From an uncultured Lachnospiraceae bacterium (GTDB lineage Bacteria > Bacillota > Clostridia > Lachnospirales > Lachnospiraceae): DNA of 26,128 nt. The stretch's first letter is position 1, and each line of letters begins with the position of its first letter. The DNA is taken from the NCBI GenBank assembly GCA_910585215.1, contig CAJUDQ010000024.1, forward strand, positions 1 through 26,128. The letters run 5' to 3'. A program made the translations under genes and the position numbers. This document shows positions 1 to 8,291 of the stretch, one piece after another. The notes below the pieces were generated by a model. The model saw nothing but the letters and a program-made list of their open reading frames with translations. It had not been told where the DNA came from and did not search any database.

Positions 1-31
1 GTTTGACAGGAAATTACTCTGTGACATGCAG

Positions 32-60
32 TTGACATTTGGAAAAAAATATGAAAAAAT
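32..60 (+). promoter_or_regulatory. candidate sigma-A promoter for the first gene
   Basis: TTGACA at 32-37 is a perfect -35 box. A 17-base spacer leads to AAAAAT at 55-60, a 4/6 match to TATAAT. The 14-bp repeats start just after it, so the promoter would fire into the repeat array. The weak -10 box keeps confidence moderate. Confidence 0.4.
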
Positions 61-140
61 AAACAGGAACATATAAACAGAAATGTATAAATAAAAATAT
101 ATAGATAGAGATATAAACAGGAATATATAAATCAAAAGTT
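59..140. repeat. degenerate 14-bp tandem repeat array in a leader
   Basis: Six adjacent units start with ATAAA or ATAGA: 59-72 ATAAACAGGAACAT, 73-86 ATAAACAGAAATGT, 87-100 ATAAATAAAAATAT, 101-112 (12 bases) ATAGATAGAGAT, 113-126 ATAAACAGGAATAT and 127-140 ATAAATCAAAAGTT. The array lies between a candidate promoter and the ribosome binding site of the first gene. It could be a multi-site operator, an unstructured mRNA leader or a copy-number-variable spacer; the sequence does not decide which. The minus-strand reading frame through it is a by-product of the repeat. Confidence 0.6.
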
Positions 141-188
141 ACGATGATACATTCTATTTGTTTTATTTTCCATTCAGGAGGCCACATT

Positions 189-1205
189 ATGAACCATTCA
201 GACCATATCACCGCCAGTACGGCTCCAAGAATTTACAGCGATATTTATTCCATGCTGAACCAGAAACATTTGAAAGCTTTTCGCTACAAGGCTTTCAAAA
301 ATCTGATTTTTACTGATATGGATATTCCTGTTCCCGGACTGGAATGGACATCTATTGATAACACCTGTATCCGTCAAACAGTTCCACAGGGAATCTGCTG
401 TGCCAATCAGTATCTTTTGATGACTTCCTATGCTCATAAACCTGCTTCTGCCCGAACGGCTCTGACTGTAATACGCATGGATAATGGAAGCTATGTAAAA
501 ACAATCGGCATTGAACCTGTTCATGCAGGCGGAATCGCTTTTCATCCTCAAAGCGGATATATATGGATTTCGTGCGATGAACCAAAAAAAAGCACTGCGC
601 GTCTGATGCGCGTTTCCCTTAATACTGTTTTAAAACAAAAAGAAGGTACTTCTCTTTTTGAATCGTCTTTTTCACTGTTTCATCTGACAGAGCTGCCCAG
701 AAGCTCTTATCTTACCATACAGGACAATCTGCTGTGTGTTGGTTATTTCAGCAAGACAAAAACCGGCAGATTTTATATTGTACCATTAAATACTCTTGGC
801 CAGCCGGCAGTTACAGGTGAAAACACTTTAAAACCCCTGTACAGCTGCAAGACAAGAAATTATATTCAGGGGGTCAGCTTTGTAAAAACAGCCTCCCAAA
901 AATATGCAATTTTCAGTCAGTCATATGGAAGGCGAAGCAGCCATATGTTTTCTGAACGAAGCTCAAAGCTTCTGATATATTCATATGAAGATTTAAATAA
1001 AGCAGACTTTTTTGTGAAACCCCAAAAAAGGATATGCATGCCTGTTATGATAGAACAGACATATCCTTATCGCGATGAAATTCTGTTTGCTCTTTTTGAA
1101 TCCGCTTCCCGTGCATATTATGACAATCCGGCTCCAAAGGGCGGAAATTCCAAAAATCAAATTGACCGCATCTGTGGTCTGGATTTGAAAAAATTAATTT
1201 TATAA
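189..1205 (+). CDS. hypothetical beta-propeller-like protein
   Basis: I do not recognise the family. The start at 189 is chosen because AGGAGG at 176-181 lies 7 bases upstream; an in-frame ATG at 144 lacks a site. The product is 338 residues with no signal peptide or membrane segment, so it is probably cytoplasmic. The body has short beta-rich segments with an alternating pattern, such as GGIAFHPQSGYIWISC and IQGVSFVKTASQKYAIFSQS, resembling blades of YncE/SMP-30-like propellers. That resemblance is by eye only. No catalytic motif is visible. It stands alone, with a separate promoter for the next gene at 1269-1297. No strong terminator follows, only a weak GCTG/CAGC hairpin and a T-rich stretch near 1250-1266. 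Confidence 0.75.
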   Translation: MNHSDHITASTAPRIYSDIYSMLNQKHLKAFRYKAFKNLIFTDMDIPVPGLEWTSIDNTCIRQTVPQGICCANQYLLMTSYAHKPASARTALTVIRMDNGSYVKTIGIEPVHAGGIAFHPQSGYIWISCDEPKKSTARLMRVSLNTVLKQKEGTSLFESSFSLFHLTELPRSSYLTIQDNLLCVGYFSKTKTGRFYIVPLNTLGQPAVTGENTLKPLYSCKTRNYIQGVSFVKTASQKYAIFSQSYGRRSSHMFSERSSKLLIYSYEDLNKADFFVKPQKRICMPVMIEQTYPYRDEILFALFESASRAYYDNPAPKGGNSKNQIDRICGLDLKKLIL

Positions 1206-1268
1206 TCAGGTCTGCTGTCCTTGTAATATTCAAACAGCGCGCCAACTCTCTCTATTTTTTATTTTTAC

Positions 1269-1297
1269 TGGACACGGTTTCAGTTTCGTAGTATAAT
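1269..1297 (+). promoter_or_regulatory. sigma-A promoter of the DHH phosphoesterase gene
   Basis: TGGACA at 1269-1274 (5/6 to the -35 consensus), a 17-base spacer, then a perfect TATAAT at 1292-1297. It lies 50 bases before the chosen start at 1348, so the gene is likely transcribed on its own with a short leader. Confidence 0.8.
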
Positions 1298-1347
1298 GTG
1301 GATAAATTCTTATTTTAAATTAATTTTACGTGAAAGGGAGAAGACGA

Positions 1348-2268
1348 ATGAGATTAGTGACACGTTCTGATTTTGACGGATTAGCATGCGGCGCTCTGCT
1401 GAAAGAGGCCGGTATCATTGACTGCTGGAAGTTTGCACACCCAAAAGATTTGCAGGACGGACTTGTAGAAATCAATGAAAACGACTGTCTGGCAAATGTA
1501 CCATTTGTGGAAGGCTGTGGTCTATGGTTTGACCATCATTCAAGTGAGCATGAGAGAAATGAATTAAAAGGAAAATACAAGGGTGAAAGCCGTATTACTC
1601 CATCCTGTGCCAGAATTATTTATGAATATTACGGCGGAAGAGAAAGATTTCCTCAGTTTGACGATATGATGGAGGCAGTTGATAAAGTAGATTCCGGCAA
1701 TCTTACAATTGACGAGGTAATGAACCCTCAAGGTTGGATTCTGGTAGGATTTCTTATGGACCCAAGAACCGGACTGGGAAGATGGAGAGAATTTACCATT
1801 TCAAACTATCAGCTTATGGAAAAATTAATTGATGCCTGTCGCACCATGACTACTGCTGAAATTCTTGCCCTGCCAGATGTTCAGGAAAGAATCGAGGTAT
1901 ATAATGAGCAGACGGAAAAATTCAAGGAAATGGTAACAAACTATACAAGAACAGAAGGAAATGTAATTATCACAGACCTTAGAAACGTAAATCCTATCTA
2001 TACCGGCAACCGTTTTATGATTTACAGCATGTATCCGGAGCAGAATATTTCTGCATGGATTGTCAGCGGGCGTGGCGGACTTGGATGCTCGGCAGCAGTC
2101 GGTTACAGCATTTTAAACAGAACCAGTGATATAAATGTTGGCAGCCTGATGCTTAAATATAACGGCGGCGGACATAAGGCAGTGGGCACCTGCCAGTTTA
2201 CAGATGAAACTATGGACACGGAACTGCCAAAAATGCTTGATGAGCTTTGTGAAATGGCAAACTCCTGA
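1348..2268 (+). CDS. DHH/DHHA1-family phosphoesterase
   Basis: This 306-residue protein belongs to the DHH phosphoesterase superfamily, Mn-dependent enzymes that cleave phosphoesters in oligonucleotides, cyclic dinucleotides or polyphosphate. The N-terminal domain starts with RSDFDGLACG, giving the first metal-binding aspartates, and carries the signature DHH in WFDHHSS near residue 66. The C-terminal DHHA1 domain has the substrate-binding glycine motif YNGGGHKAVG near residue 280. ATG 1348 is preferred over in-frame GTG 1330 because AAGGGAG at 1334-1340 sits 7 bases upstream and the family begins close to the RSDFDG strand. The substrate cannot be assigned from sequence; it lacks the membrane and GGDEF parts of GdpP and is most like standalone exopolyphosphatase-like members. 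It has its own promoter and terminator. Confidence 0.88.
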   Translation: MRLVTRSDFDGLACGALLKEAGIIDCWKFAHPKDLQDGLVEINENDCLANVPFVEGCGLWFDHHSSEHERNELKGKYKGESRITPSCARIIYEYYGGRERFPQFDDMMEAVDKVDSGNLTIDEVMNPQGWILVGFLMDPRTGLGRWREFTISNYQLMEKLIDACRTMTTAEILALPDVQERIEVYNEQTEKFKEMVTNYTRTEGNVIITDLRNVNPIYTGNRFMIYSMYPEQNISAWIVSGRGGLGCSAAVGYSILNRTSDINVGSLMLKYNGGGHKAVGTCQFTDETMDTELPKMLDELCEMANS

Positions 2269-2288
2269 GTTTCTACCTAATCCAAAAA

Positions 2289-2324
2289 GGCAACAGTACT
2301 ATTATATTACTGTTGTCTTTTTAT
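2289..2324 (+). terminator. rho-independent terminator, possibly bidirectional
   Basis: GGCAACAGTA at 2289-2298 pairs with TACTGTTGTC at 2308-2317, with one G-T pair and a 9-base loop, followed by TTTTTATTTT. It ends the DHH gene. On the minus strand the same stem is followed by CTTTTTGG, so it may also stop transcripts from the convergent OLD gene ending at 2388. Confidence 0.85.
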
Positions 2325-2387
2325 TTTGTTATTATAAAGCAGAAATAAAAATTTACACAAACTGTTTTACATTTTACTGGCTCATCT

Positions 2388-4169
2388 TTATTTTTTACGA
2401 TTTTCAAAATATACAAACGAATCAATTGCATCCAAAATATCTGCAAATACTTCTTTTGGCGCCTGTTCTACATACCTCTTCAGTATTCTTTCCTCCTCGC
2501 TTCTGTATTTTCCATAAAAGATATCATAAAGATTATGCCCGCGGACATAAATTTTAATCAATTCTATATTTCTTTTCACATCTTCTTTATTATTTATTCT
2601 CACATTTTTAGTACGAATCAGTCTCTTCATAGAAGGCAAGCGATAAAGATATTCCTTGTATTTTTTATACAAAATATCATAAAACTGCTCTTCCGACTTC
2701 AGCACTCCTATCTTTACCATTGTCGACGGGTCCAGAAAATAATTTTCAAAGGAATAATACTTCAATATCAATATATTTTTCGGTGTGACATTTGGTAAAT
2801 CTGTTCCCTCCTCCTTCGACCGTTCCCGATAATAACTGCATAACTGCTTTGTCAAATGCTTCGGATTTTTCCCGTCACTGTCGCGAATCATCAAAAACTG
2901 GTCTTTTAAGTACAATTTATTAATATACTTTAAATTTGCATAGGTCTTTATATTTGTGCAGCTGTTTGTAGTTACAATCGTAATTCTTTTTAAGTTCCCT
3001 TCATCATCTCTGATTTCCGAATAATACTTCTCCAAAAGCAGCGGAAGCCTGTTTCTATCCTGTTTGCCTTCCACAATAAATACAAAGCTCACATTCATAA
3101 GGTCATTTGCGGAATATCCAAGGTCGTCCAGAATAATATCAATGTCTACATTTTCCTGTACACAAGTATGCAGTTCTTCGTCTATTACCACCTGTTTAAT
3201 CTGTTTCGAGGAAAAATTAAAAATCATATTTGGAGAATAAGTAGAAAATATCATCTGATTTTTCTTTGAAAAACGATACAGAATTTCACTCGCTGTTTTT
3301 TGTAACTGTGGATGCAAAAACATTTCGGGGTCCTCTATCATAATAATTCCAGGGTCTTTGTTGTTTTCCTCCGTATAAGCCTCCAGAAGCGACAAAAGAT
3401 AAATGCTCTTGCTGCCTGCGCCGAGCGTGGACAGATTTCCCTGTATTCCACGGTCCTCCTGATAAATAATAGTATCAAAATTTAGCAGACTGTCGGTATC
3501 AAAATCAATCTTGTATTTCACCTTATGAGACATCATTCCGTTTTTCTTTAAATACTTGTTTACACTGTCTGAAAATCTATCCAGATTCATTTTATAAAGA
3601 CGATATTCCATAAGCCGTGCCATTTCAAATACATTCATCTCCTGCCCCGATTTTTTTTCTATCTTGGCAATGCATCGAAAACACTGGTCACAGCCTTTTT
3701 CTTCATAATAACATTTCTTTTCTTTTAAAAATGCTACAGACTCATCTCCCTGAAGATTTAAAAGTGCTTCTTGAAATTCCTTCAGGTTTCTTTGATGGTC
3801 AATATAATACAGTCTTGGCAGATATTCGGGCAATTCCTCACTGACCCCATCCTCATCTGTATAAAATCTTTTTTCCTCCGGTGTTACTTCATATATAACA
3901 CTTCGAAGCATAACATGTTCTGTCTCTGCTTCGCCCTCCGGTTTCACAAGAGGCTGTGACAGCGTAAGTTTAATTATCACGCTTTTTGTTGCATCCATAA
4001 AATGCTCTTTTCGAATGGTATATTCTCCAAACACTGCTCTGACAGCATCAATTACAGAACTTTTACCGGTATTGTTTTTGCCAACCAAAATAAAAGCATT
4101 GTCAATTTCCTGAATATTTACACTTTGAATAGATTTAAAATTTTCTATGTATAAAGAATCAATTTTCAT
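2388..4169 (-). CDS. OLD-family ATP-dependent endonuclease (AAA ATPase + TOPRIM)
   Basis: The 593-residue protein has the OLD architecture: an SMC/ABC-like ATPase followed by a TOPRIM nuclease. Walker A is GKNNTGKSS at 30-38, a signature-like LSTLGAGSKS lies at 246-255 and Walker B IIMIEDPE at 275-282. TOPRIM acidic residues are E367 and D371 (VEGKQD) and D430/D432 (RDSDG). Two oddities stand out. Cysteines 153, 160, 163 and 166 (C-x6-C-x2-C-x2-C) sit in an insertion of the ATPase half, and the H-loop histidine usually seen as THSP is tyrosine (STYSP, 310-313). No UvrD-like helicase neighbour is present, so it resembles a stand-alone class 1 OLD rather than a Gabija pair. Start 4169 is used because AAAGGAG abuts the ATG at 4175 but is 6 bases from this one. 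The first 11 bases overlap the flavin reductase stop, implying translational coupling. Known OLD proteins act in phage exclusion or DNA repair; the role here is unproven. Confidence 0.9.
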   Translation of the reverse strand: MKIDSLYIENFKSIQSVNIQEIDNAFILVGKNNTGKSSVIDAVRAVFGEYTIRKEHFMDATKSVIIKLTLSQPLVKPEGEAETEHVMLRSVIYEVTPEEKRFYTDEDGVSEELPEYLPRLYYIDHQRNLKEFQEALLNLQGDESVAFLKEKKCYYEEKGCDQCFRCIAKIEKKSGQEMNVFEMARLMEYRLYKMNLDRFSDSVNKYLKKNGMMSHKVKYKIDFDTDSLLNFDTIIYQEDRGIQGNLSTLGAGSKSIYLLSLLEAYTEENNKDPGIIMIEDPEMFLHPQLQKTASEILYRFSKKNQMIFSTYSPNMIFNFSSKQIKQVVIDEELHTCVQENVDIDIILDDLGYSANDLMNVSFVFIVEGKQDRNRLPLLLEKYYSEIRDDEGNLKRITIVTTNSCTNIKTYANLKYINKLYLKDQFLMIRDSDGKNPKHLTKQLCSYYRERSKEEGTDLPNVTPKNILILKYYSFENYFLDPSTMVKIGVLKSEEQFYDILYKKYKEYLYRLPSMKRLIRTKNVRINNKEDVKRNIELIKIYVRGHNLYDIFYGKYRSEEERILKRYVEQAPKEVFADILDAIDSFVYFENRKK

Positions 4170-4764
4170 AAACATCTCCTTTATGCTTTTTTCTTTTTCC
4201 TGCGGGCTTTTCTACCGAATAACCGAACTTTCCAAGCCTTTCCCCAAGCTCAAAATATTCCCCATGAGAATATACTGCAAGTCCCGAACGATTCAAATGA
4301 AATTTGCCATTTTTATCTATATATTTATCATCTACTGTGACACTCGTCACTTCTGAAAGAAACATATCATGACTTCCAAGAGACAAAATCTCTTTTACTT
4401 TACATTCAATATTTACTGGACTCTGCAAAATTCCCGGTGCTTTTATTGTCTGAGACGGCAAAGGTGTAAGCTTCATCTGGCCAAATTTATCTACATCTCT
4501 GCCGGAACGTACTCCGCAATAATCTGCTGCAAATACCAGCTTCTTTGTTACAAGGTTTACTACAAATTCTCCCGTTTCCCTTATAATATCATAAGAATAT
4601 CTGGATTTGCGCACAGATATATAAAGCATGGGCAAATTGGTATTTATAGTACCACTCCATGCCACAGTAATAATATTCGGTTTTTCTTCTGGCCTCTGAC
4701 AGCTCACCATCACTGCCGGCAGAGGGTACAGCATATTTCCCGGTTTCCAGTATTGTTTCCCCAT
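4159..4764 (-). CDS. flavin reductase family protein (FMN-binding split barrel, flavoredoxin-like)
   Basis: The 201-residue product resembles the flavin reductase/flavoredoxin family, which binds FMN non-covalently and passes electrons between NAD(P)H, flavin and partner proteins. Family features are the N-terminal PLPAVMVSC strand, the NIITVAWSGTINTNLPMLYISV stretch typical of the FMN pocket, and SGRDVDKFG in the middle. The C-terminus is short and basic (GKRKKHKG). The start at 4764 is set by AGGAGGAG, 5 bases upstream; an in-frame ATG at 4803 lacks such a site. The gene ends 11 bases inside the OLD gene, so the two are probably made together. The response regulator gene ends 108 bases upstream with no clear terminator between, so read-through from the two-component genes is possible. 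Confidence 0.85.
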   Translation of the reverse strand: MGKQYWKPGNMLYPLPAVMVSCQRPEEKPNIITVAWSGTINTNLPMLYISVRKSRYSYDIIRETGEFVVNLVTKKLVFAADYCGVRSGRDVDKFGQMKLTPLPSQTIKAPGILQSPVNIECKVKEILSLGSHDMFLSEVTSVTVDDKYIDKNGKFHLNRSGLAVYSHGEYFELGERLGKFGYSVEKPAGKRKKHKGDVYEN

Positions 4765-4872
4765 TTTCTCCTCCTGACTATGTGTAATGCAATACATCCT
4801 CAATAACTTCTTAATTCATCAGCATAGTTTTACTGTTTTTTTGCTTTCATCGCTGTTCTCTGTCCGTTTTCA

Positions 4873-5571
4873 TTAAATCTTAAACCGATATCCCACACCC
4901 CAGATAGTTTCAATATACTGCGGCTTTGACGTATCTGTCTCTATTTTTTCCCGTATTTTTTTTATATGCACTGTCACAGTAGCAATATCACCAATAGATT
5001 CCATATCCCAGATTTCCTTAAACAGCTCTTCCTTTGCATACACATGATTTGGATGAGACGCCAGAAAGGTAAGCAAATCAAATTCCTTTGTAGTCAGCAT
5101 TTTCTCCTCATCATTCACATATACACGCCTTGCTGTCTTATCAATTTTAATCCCGCGTATTTCTATTATATCATTCAGCTCTTCTTTTTTTCCTATCAGT
5201 CTTTCATACCTTGCCATATGTGCATTTACACGCGCTACCAGCTCGCTCGGACTAAACGGCTTTGTCACATAATCATCCGCCCCAAGTCCAAGGCCCCTGA
5301 TTTTATCAATATCATCTTTTTTTGCCGATACCATAAGCACCGGCTTATCACTTTTTTCTCTGATATTTTTACATATCTCAAATCCGTCTATTCCGGGAAG
5401 CATCAGGTCCAGAATAAACATATCAAATTCTTCTTCATCCGTCCGTTTCAATGCCGAGGTCCCTTCTGTTTCTATCACCACCTCAAACCCGTTTATCTCC
5501 AGATAATCCTTTTCCAGCTCTGCAATGCTCTCCTCATCTTCCACAATTAATATCTTCTTTTTCGTGTCCAT
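4873..5571 (-). CDS. OmpR/PhoB-family response regulator
   Basis: A 232-residue DNA-binding response regulator. The receiver domain (about 1-120) has acidic pocket D12/E13, phosphoacceptor D55 in FILDLMLPG, switch residue S82 and conserved K104 in KPF. The C-terminal winged helix (about 135-230) has the usual TTKEFDLLTFLASHP and GVGYRF motifs. The start at 5571 follows GGAGG by 5 bases; the ATG at 5583 lies upstream of that site and would be poorly served. It begins 18 bases after the kinase gene stops, so kinase and regulator form one transcript, with the kinase first. The target genes are unknown; the adjacent flavin reductase/OLD pair is a candidate. Confidence 0.95.
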   Translation of the reverse strand: MDTKKKILIVEDEESIAELEKDYLEINGFEVVIETEGTSALKRTDEEEFDMFILDLMLPGIDGFEICKNIREKSDKPVLMVSAKKDDIDKIRGLGLGADDYVTKPFSPSELVARVNAHMARYERLIGKKEELNDIIEIRGIKIDKTARRVYVNDEEKMLTTKEFDLLTFLASHPNHVYAKEELFKEIWDMESIGDIATVTVHIKKIREKIETDTSKPQYIETIWGVGYRFKI

Positions 5572-5589
5572 GTTATCCTCCATCTGACT

Positions 5590-7074
5590 TTATTTTTTAT
5601 TTTCTTTTTTCAACATCATATGCATGGTCAGTCCTACGTTTTTATTTCCTGCTGCCCATATCGCGCCTCCATGGTCTTCTACAATCTTCTTTACAATCGA
5701 CAGCCCGATTCCACTTCCCCCTGTATGTGAATTTCTGGAAGAATCGGTTCTGTAAAACCGTTCAAAAATATGCTCCGCCTCCTCTGGTGTCACACCCTTT
5801 CCATTATCCTCTATCTCCACATGAATATATTGCTTTTCCTCACGCACACGGATATTAATTACACCCTTCTCTTTATTATTATATTTCAAAGAATTACTGA
5901 TAATATTGTTAATCACTCTGTGAAGCTGTTCAGGGTCTGCCATCATACAGACCTCTGATTTTACATAATTAAAATAAGATAACACAAAATTCTGACTTTC
6001 CAGCTCTGTTCGTACATCTTCCACACAATCATCAAAATACTCTTTTACGTTAATTTTAATAAAATGATAGGGAATATCATTTGCATCAATTTTAGAATAC
6101 AGGGTAAGTTCTCCAATTAACCTTTCCATATCATTTGCCTTATTATAAATGGTTCTGATATAGCGGTCCATCTTCTCTGGTGTATCTGCCACACCGTCCA
6201 TAATTCCTTCCACATAGCCTTTAATTGCTGTCAGAGGTGTTTTTAAATCATGAGAAATATTACTAATCAGCTCCTTTGTCTCATTGTCATACTTCATCTT
6301 ATCATCAATTGCATCTTTTAAATGGATTCTCATATTTTCAAAATCTCTGCAAAGTCCGTCAAATTCTCCCTCATATTCTTCTTCAACTCTGCAATCCAGA
6401 CTTCCTTCGGAGATATGCTGTGTTGCCCGTTTTAGCTTGCGCATTGGAACAAAGAAACATTTATTTGCCCATATTGCGAGACAAATCAGCATAAGCACAA
6501 TAATGATAATACTTATAAATCGAAATTCCATCAGATACCCTTTTACCTCCGGAAGCATACGATTTGTTTCTGCCAGCAGATAAACAATTCCATGACTTCC
6601 ATCACTATGTTCCAGATAATTCGGATAAACAAGAAATTTCTCCGTTTCTCCAAGCAAAAAAGCCTTTCCCCACAATTCATTTTTTCCTGAAATTGCAGGA
6701 AGCTCAATCAATATTTCTGCGGAAATTTCATCAGGAATTCCGATATAGGTAAATTTTTCATTATCATATACTACCAGATAAGAAAATACTTTTTCGCGTT
6801 CTGAATTTAACTTTCCTGCATAAGAGATGTAATCGCTGTCAAACTTTCCGTCTGCAATTGCACGTTGAATGGTTTTTTCTTTTTCTTTGGAAATTTTATC
6901 CATTACCATGGTAGTATCAAACCAGTTTTTATAGCCGTTCATATCAATTCCATAATTTCTTTCTATCGCTTCTATCTGAGACTTTCCAAACATACTGTGG
7001 CTCATAATGATAAGAAGAATGGGAAAAAAGATAATAATGATAAAAGAGGCCTTTAATCTTGTACTATATTTCAT
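5590..7074 (-). CDS. sensor histidine kinase, HAMP-containing
   Basis: A 494-residue membrane kinase. A membrane segment at about 10-28 and a second at about 185-205 enclose an extracellular sensor of about 155 residues with no motif I recognise. A HAMP linker (about 205-258) leads to the HisKA helix with phospho-accepting H275 in NISHDLKTPLTAIKGY. The ATPase domain has an N box (NIISNSLKYN), DNGKG, an F box (FERFYRTD) and the GGSGIGLSIVKKI G2 box. All catalytic motifs look intact. The partner is the response regulator that follows by 18 bases. An extended -10 promoter at 7120-7128 lies about 45 bases upstream. The signal cannot be inferred. Confidence 0.95.
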   Translation of the reverse strand: MKYSTRLKASFIIIIFFPILLIIMSHSMFGKSQIEAIERNYGIDMNGYKNWFDTTMVMDKISKEKEKTIQRAIADGKFDSDYISYAGKLNSEREKVFSYLVVYDNEKFTYIGIPDEISAEILIELPAISGKNELWGKAFLLGETEKFLVYPNYLEHSDGSHGIVYLLAETNRMLPEVKGYLMEFRFISIIIIVLMLICLAIWANKCFFVPMRKLKRATQHISEGSLDCRVEEEYEGEFDGLCRDFENMRIHLKDAIDDKMKYDNETKELISNISHDLKTPLTAIKGYVEGIMDGVADTPEKMDRYIRTIYNKANDMERLIGELTLYSKIDANDIPYHFIKINVKEYFDDCVEDVRTELESQNFVLSYFNYVKSEVCMMADPEQLHRVINNIISNSLKYNNKEKGVINIRVREEKQYIHVEIEDNGKGVTPEEAEHIFERFYRTDSSRNSHTGGSGIGLSIVKKIVEDHGGAIWAAGNKNVGLTMHMMLKKENKK

Positions 7075-7119
7075 ATTTTCACCGTTATTATTTGAAAAAT
7101 GTCTGTAATGATTAGTTTT

Positions 7120-7128
7120 AGTATAGCA
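7120..7128 (-). promoter_or_regulatory. extended -10 promoter for the two-component operon
   Basis: Read on the minus strand, TGCTATACT gives a TGn extended -10 with TATACT. No good -35 box lies 17 bases upstream, which extended -10 promoters can tolerate. The same nine bases form the -10 region of the transaldolase promoter near 12600. Confidence 0.45.
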
Positions 7129-7181
7129 TATTATGAAACTTATGCATAATTAAGTTTTTATAAAAAGAGGGTGCCCCCATT

Positions 7182-8234
7182 TCATCTCCCCTTCACCATC
7201 TTCACCACATCCATCAGAAATATCACTGTCAATGCCCCTGCAAACATCCCCAAAAACCCGAACAACTTATATCCTACATAAATTCCCACCAGTGTCATAA
7301 CAGGATTTACTCCCATTTTATCCCCCATCAGCTTTGGTTCCAGAAATTCCCTTGCAAAATAACATGCAATAAACGTAGTAAACACAATAGCTGCCCGAAT
7401 CAAATTCCCATTTATCAATGCCAGCAGCGTAATCGGCACCAGTATCACTCCTGCCCCAAAAAGCGGCAGCGCATCCAACACCCCCACACTCACCCCAATC
7501 AACCATGCATATTTGTTACCGGCAAACGTAAGTCCAAGCACACTTAATGCTGCCACAATTATCATAATAATAAACTGAGCCTTTATATAAGCTTTAAATA
7601 CAACCATAGACCTGCGGTAAAAAAAGGTCAACTCTATCCCAAAAGTAGAATTTTTCACACTCCTTTTTATTTTTTCCATATCCTTCATAATCAGAAAAAA
7701 TACTACAATAACAAACGCTGCTGCAATCATTACATCAATCACACTACGTACTGCCGGAATAGAAGTTCCAATAAGAAATTGCATTACCTTGTTTTTCATT
7801 TGTGTGATAAATTTATTGATTTCAACATTGATAAAATCAAGTACACATCCGTCTTCCATGCCAAACATCTGCTCCACATATTGGCATACATCCTCAACTA
7901 TATGATTGGCAGAATCCTGATAATAACTGAAATTATCCACAAAAAGAACAAGCTGTGTAATAATTTTTTCCACTATAATTGCCGAGACAATTCCAAGAAG
8001 AACTGTCAGCAAAAGAAGTATAAAAATTGTTCCAATCATTTTATTTATTCTGAATTTTTTGTGAAGAAATCTCACAACCGGATATAACAGAATGGCCAAA
8101 GCGGCAGCCGCCGCCAATGGCCATATCAGTGGAAAAATATATTTAAAAAACAGATAGAATACCAGCATGCATCCTGCTGGAATCACCAATATTTTTATTT
8201 TTTCTTTCTTTTCGTCACTTATTTTAAATTCCAT
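7182..8234 (-). CDS. AI-2E family transporter, YtvI-like permease
   Basis: A 350-residue polytopic membrane protein of the AI-2E transporter family (PF01594). Hydrophobic segments cluster at about 15-55, 65-90, 160-185 and 218-340. Between the early and late helices lies the long hydrophilic region of about 95-155 typical of the family. The hallmark is DALPLFGAG at 254-262, followed by FLEPKLMGDKMGVNP. In Clostridia close relatives are annotated as sporulation membrane protein YtvI; others are AI-2 exporters or cation/proton antiporters, so the substrate is left open. The start at 8234 has GGAG 5 bases upstream; the ATG at 8276 has none. It ends 107 bases before the kinase gene, and only a weak terminator-like GC hairpin lies between. 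Confidence 0.88.
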   Translation of the reverse strand: MEFKISDEKKEKIKILVIPAGCMLVFYLFFKYIFPLIWPLAAAAALAILLYPVVRFLHKKFRINKMIGTIFILLLLTVLLGIVSAIIVEKIITQLVLFVDNFSYYQDSANHIVEDVCQYVEQMFGMEDGCVLDFINVEINKFITQMKNKVMQFLIGTSIPAVRSVIDVMIAAAFVIVVFFLIMKDMEKIKRSVKNSTFGIELTFFYRRSMVVFKAYIKAQFIIMIIVAALSVLGLTFAGNKYAWLIGVSVGVLDALPLFGAGVILVPITLLALINGNLIRAAIVFTTFIACYFAREFLEPKLMGDKMGVNPVMTLVGIYVGYKLFGFLGMFAGALTVIFLMDVVKMVKGR

Positions 8235-8291
8235 TTCAACTCCGCTTTCACAAATACAGATTTGCCTGCTACTCACTATAAGTATTGACGA

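Noticed and set aside
14..211. Open minus-strand frame through the 14-bp repeats
   Set aside because: It only reflects the low-complexity repeat, has no ribosome site, and overlaps the better-supported plus-strand start at 189.
5451..5858. Plus-strand open frame across the kinase/regulator junction
   Set aside because: It lies antisense to two intact genes with full motifs and has no recognisable protein features.
7150..7181. Terminator after the AI-2E permease
   Set aside because: The GGG/CCC stem is only three to four pairs before CTCTTTTTA; too weak to call as a feature.
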